Shown here: positions 62,733 through 64,000 of the stretch, one piece after another
How the letters are laid out: every line of letters begins with the position of its first letter
Position numbering within the stretch: position 1 is the first letter of the stretch
Notes under the pieces: generated by a model
Databases searched by the model: none
Seen by the model: only the letters and a program-made list of their open reading frames with translations
What the model was told of the DNA's origin: nothing
Program-made: the position numbers and the translations under genes
From: Treponema putidum
GTDB taxonomy: Bacteria; Spirochaetota; Spirochaetia; Treponematales; Treponemataceae
Direction: 5' to 3'
Length of the DNA: 64,000 nt
Assembly (NCBI RefSeq): GCF_000755145.1
Contig: NZ_CP009228.1
Coordinates: 1,237,827 to 1,301,826, forward strand

Positions 62733-63908
62733 ATGCAAGATGTTCAGGCTAAAAAAACAATTCCTTTTTTTACTCCTTCCTTTTCTGAAGAAGAAGAAAA
62801 AGCCTTGATGAGGGTGCTCCGCTCAGGGTGGCTTACTACGGGGAAGGAAACCCTTGAGTTTGAAAAAGAATTTGCTTCCTTTACGGGAAGTAAGACAGCC
62901 CTTGCCGTCAACTCGGCTTCAAGCGGGCTCATGCTTGCAATGGATGCTTGCGGTATAAAGAGCGGAACTAAAATCTTGACAAGTCCCTATACCTTTATTT
63001 CGACGGCAACCTCTGCCCTGCACTTAGGCGGCGATGTAGTTTATGCCGATATCGAAAAAAAATCTTACAGTATAGACCCCGAAAAAATCGAAACTATATT
63101 AAAAAAAGATAAGAGTGTAAGGGCTATTGTTCCGATTCATATTGCAGGAAATGTGTGTAATATGAAGGCTATAAATGACCTTGCAAAAAAATATTCCGTT
63201 GCCGTGATAGAAGATGCCGCCCATGCTTTTCCTTCAAAGACGGAAGAAGGTTATGCGGGAACTCTCGGCACCTGCGGTGTTTTTTCTTTTTATGCAACAA
63301 AAACAATTACTACAGGCGAGGGCGGAATGATTTGTACCAACGATGAGAAAATTGCAGAGCGTATAAAACTGATGCGTTCTCATGGTATAAACCGAACCAT
63401 TTGGGATAGGTATACAGATACAAAGGCCTCATGGAAGTATGATGTTACGGCTGAGGGATGGAAGTGTAATCTTCCCGATATTCTTTCTGCAATAGGAAGG
63501 GTGCAGCTTAAAAAAGCTCAAACTTTTTTTGAGCATAGAAAAAAAATTGCCGAAAAATATAATGACGCATTTGCAGACAATGATTCTTTTATTCTTCCTC
63601 CGGACGGAGAAGGTAATGCTTGGCATCTTTATATTTTGCGGCTTAATCTTGAGTCTTTAAAAATAGGCCGAGATGAGTTTGCTCAAGCCTTACAGGAAAG
63701 GGGTCTTGGTATTTCGATGCACTTTATACCGCATTTTGAAATGACTTATATAAAAGAAAGATACGGTTTAGATAGTTCCGATTTTCCGGAATCGAATAAA
63801 AAATATTTGCAAAGTTTAAGTTTACCCTTTTATCCTTCAATGAGTGAAGAGAATATAAATTATGTTATCGAAACGGTAATTAAACTTGCAGAACTGAATA
63901 GGCGTTAA
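62733..63908 (+). CDS. DegT/DnrJ/EryC1-family sugar aminotransferase
   Basis: 391 residues from ATG 62733 (AAAGGA upstream); the frame before it has no site. VQAKKTIPFFTPSFSEEEEKALMRVLRSGWLTTGKETLEFEKEFASFTGSKTALAVNSASSGL, IVPIHIAGN, VIEDAAHAFPSK, and PLP lysine in SFYATKTITTGEGGMI. It aminates nucleotide-linked 4-keto sugars such as the product of the FlaA1-type dehydratase, giving amino sugars for surface glycans or glycoproteins. Confidence 0.93.
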   Translation: MQDVQAKKTIPFFTPSFSEEEEKALMRVLRSGWLTTGKETLEFEKEFASFTGSKTALAVNSASSGLMLAMDACGIKSGTKILTSPYTFISTATSALHLGGDVVYADIEKKSYSIDPEKIETILKKDKSVRAIVPIHIAGNVCNMKAINDLAKKYSVAVIEDAAHAFPSKTEEGYAGTLGTCGVFSFYATKTITTGEGGMICTNDEKIAERIKLMRSHGINRTIWDRYTDTKASWKYDVTAEGWKCNLPDILSAIGRVQLKKAQTFFEHRKKIAEKYNDAFADNDSFILPPDGEGNAWHLYILRLNLESLKIGRDEFAQALQERGLGISMHFIPHFEMTYIKERYGLDSSDFPESNKKYLQSLSLPFYPSMSEENINYVIETVIKLAELNRR

Positions 63909-63911
63909 TTT

Positions 63912-64000
63912 ATGGATAAAACTTTTGTTTCCGATTTGGAATTTGAAAAGCAGGAATGGGCTCGGCTCATTCGGTGCACAGATGCCGGTGCTAAGATTAT
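63912..64000 (+). CDS. Start of a further gene (cut by the right edge)
   Basis: ATG at 63912, 3 bp after the DegT stop: MDKTFVSDLEFEKQEWARL, then IRCTDAGAKI to the window end. Too short to name; its position implies membership of the sugar locus. Confidence 0.5.
   Translation, partial: MDKTFVSDLEFEKQEWARLIRCTDAGAKI

Overview
The window looks like the chromosome of an oral treponeme, Treponema denticola or a very close relative. It is AT-rich. It carries the spirochete flagellar gene order fliK-flgD-flgE-flbD-motA-motB-fliL-fliM-fliY-fliO/Z-fliP. Its FlgE has Lys165 and its only Cys at 178, the pair that forms the lysinoalanine hook crosslink in T. denticola. It also has a C-type-lectin/FGE lipoprotein of the kind diversified by the Treponema diversity-generating retroelement (DGR). 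The dnaA/gyrB region, and so probably the replication origin, lies at about 37.3 kb.

Layout. 1-4.7 kb: the 5' part of flhF, a CobD/HisC-like aminotransferase, a TetR regulator, and a membrane protein behind a promoter with two matching operator-like palindromes. 4.7-14.8 kb: a decayed Rpn-type gene, an intergenic cluster of hairpin repeats, then the flagellar operon from fliK to fliP. 14.8-17.6 kb: minus-strand accessory genes that resemble a piece of an integron cassette array (PIN pair, membrane/TPR genes, BrnT/BrnA) with attC-like hairpins; it replaces the fliQ-fliR-flhB-flhA genes expected after fliP. 17.7-35.3 kb: housekeeping and metabolic genes (peptide-binding lipoprotein, ornithine cyclodeaminase family, LysM/M23 peptidase, tRNA-Ala, HflX, PepF, Dus, TatD, a tandem pair of cyclic-nucleotide-binding/GGDEF proteins, DUF5058-like membrane pair). 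35.3-44.2 kb: gyrB, dnaA, ftsH and a metal P-type ATPase cassette. 44.2-50.7 kb: accessory region with an OLD-family nuclease (frameshifted), the DGR-type variable lipoprotein, hairpin repeats, an Rpn gene interrupted by hairpins, and an ABC-ATPase/G3E-GTPase pair. 50.9-57.2 kb: orphan adenine methylase, MFS-HEAT fusion, nitroreductase, MsrAB lipoprotein, split ThrE exporter. 57.3-64 kb: a NusG paralogue leading a surface-sugar locus (FlaA1-type dehydratase, DegT aminotransferase) into which a peptide/protease group is set (S41 peptidase, a 74-residue Gly-rich peptide, a CPBP intramembrane protease).

How parts work together. The fla genes build hook, stator, C-ring and export gate. FlhF at the left edge directs where flagella are placed. 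dnaA and gyrB diverge around the presumed origin, and most genes to the left of it read leftwards and to the right rightwards. The flagellar operon is the main exception: it reads towards the origin and ends at a cassette-like junction, which suggests a rearrangement.

Most notable items: (1) the DGR target gene with its GC-rich variable repeat and a 14-bp hairpin just downstream, with no reverse transcriptase or template repeat in the window; (2) a family of modular hairpin repeats, one of which interrupts an Rpn gene; (3) the cassette-like junction after fliP; (4) the small Gly-rich peptide with a strong promoter beside two proteases. Four genes are broken by single-base changes in A6-A8 runs (fliP start, a two-part hypothetical, the OLD nuclease, the S41 peptidase). 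These may be sequencing indels or real switching and should be checked on raw reads.
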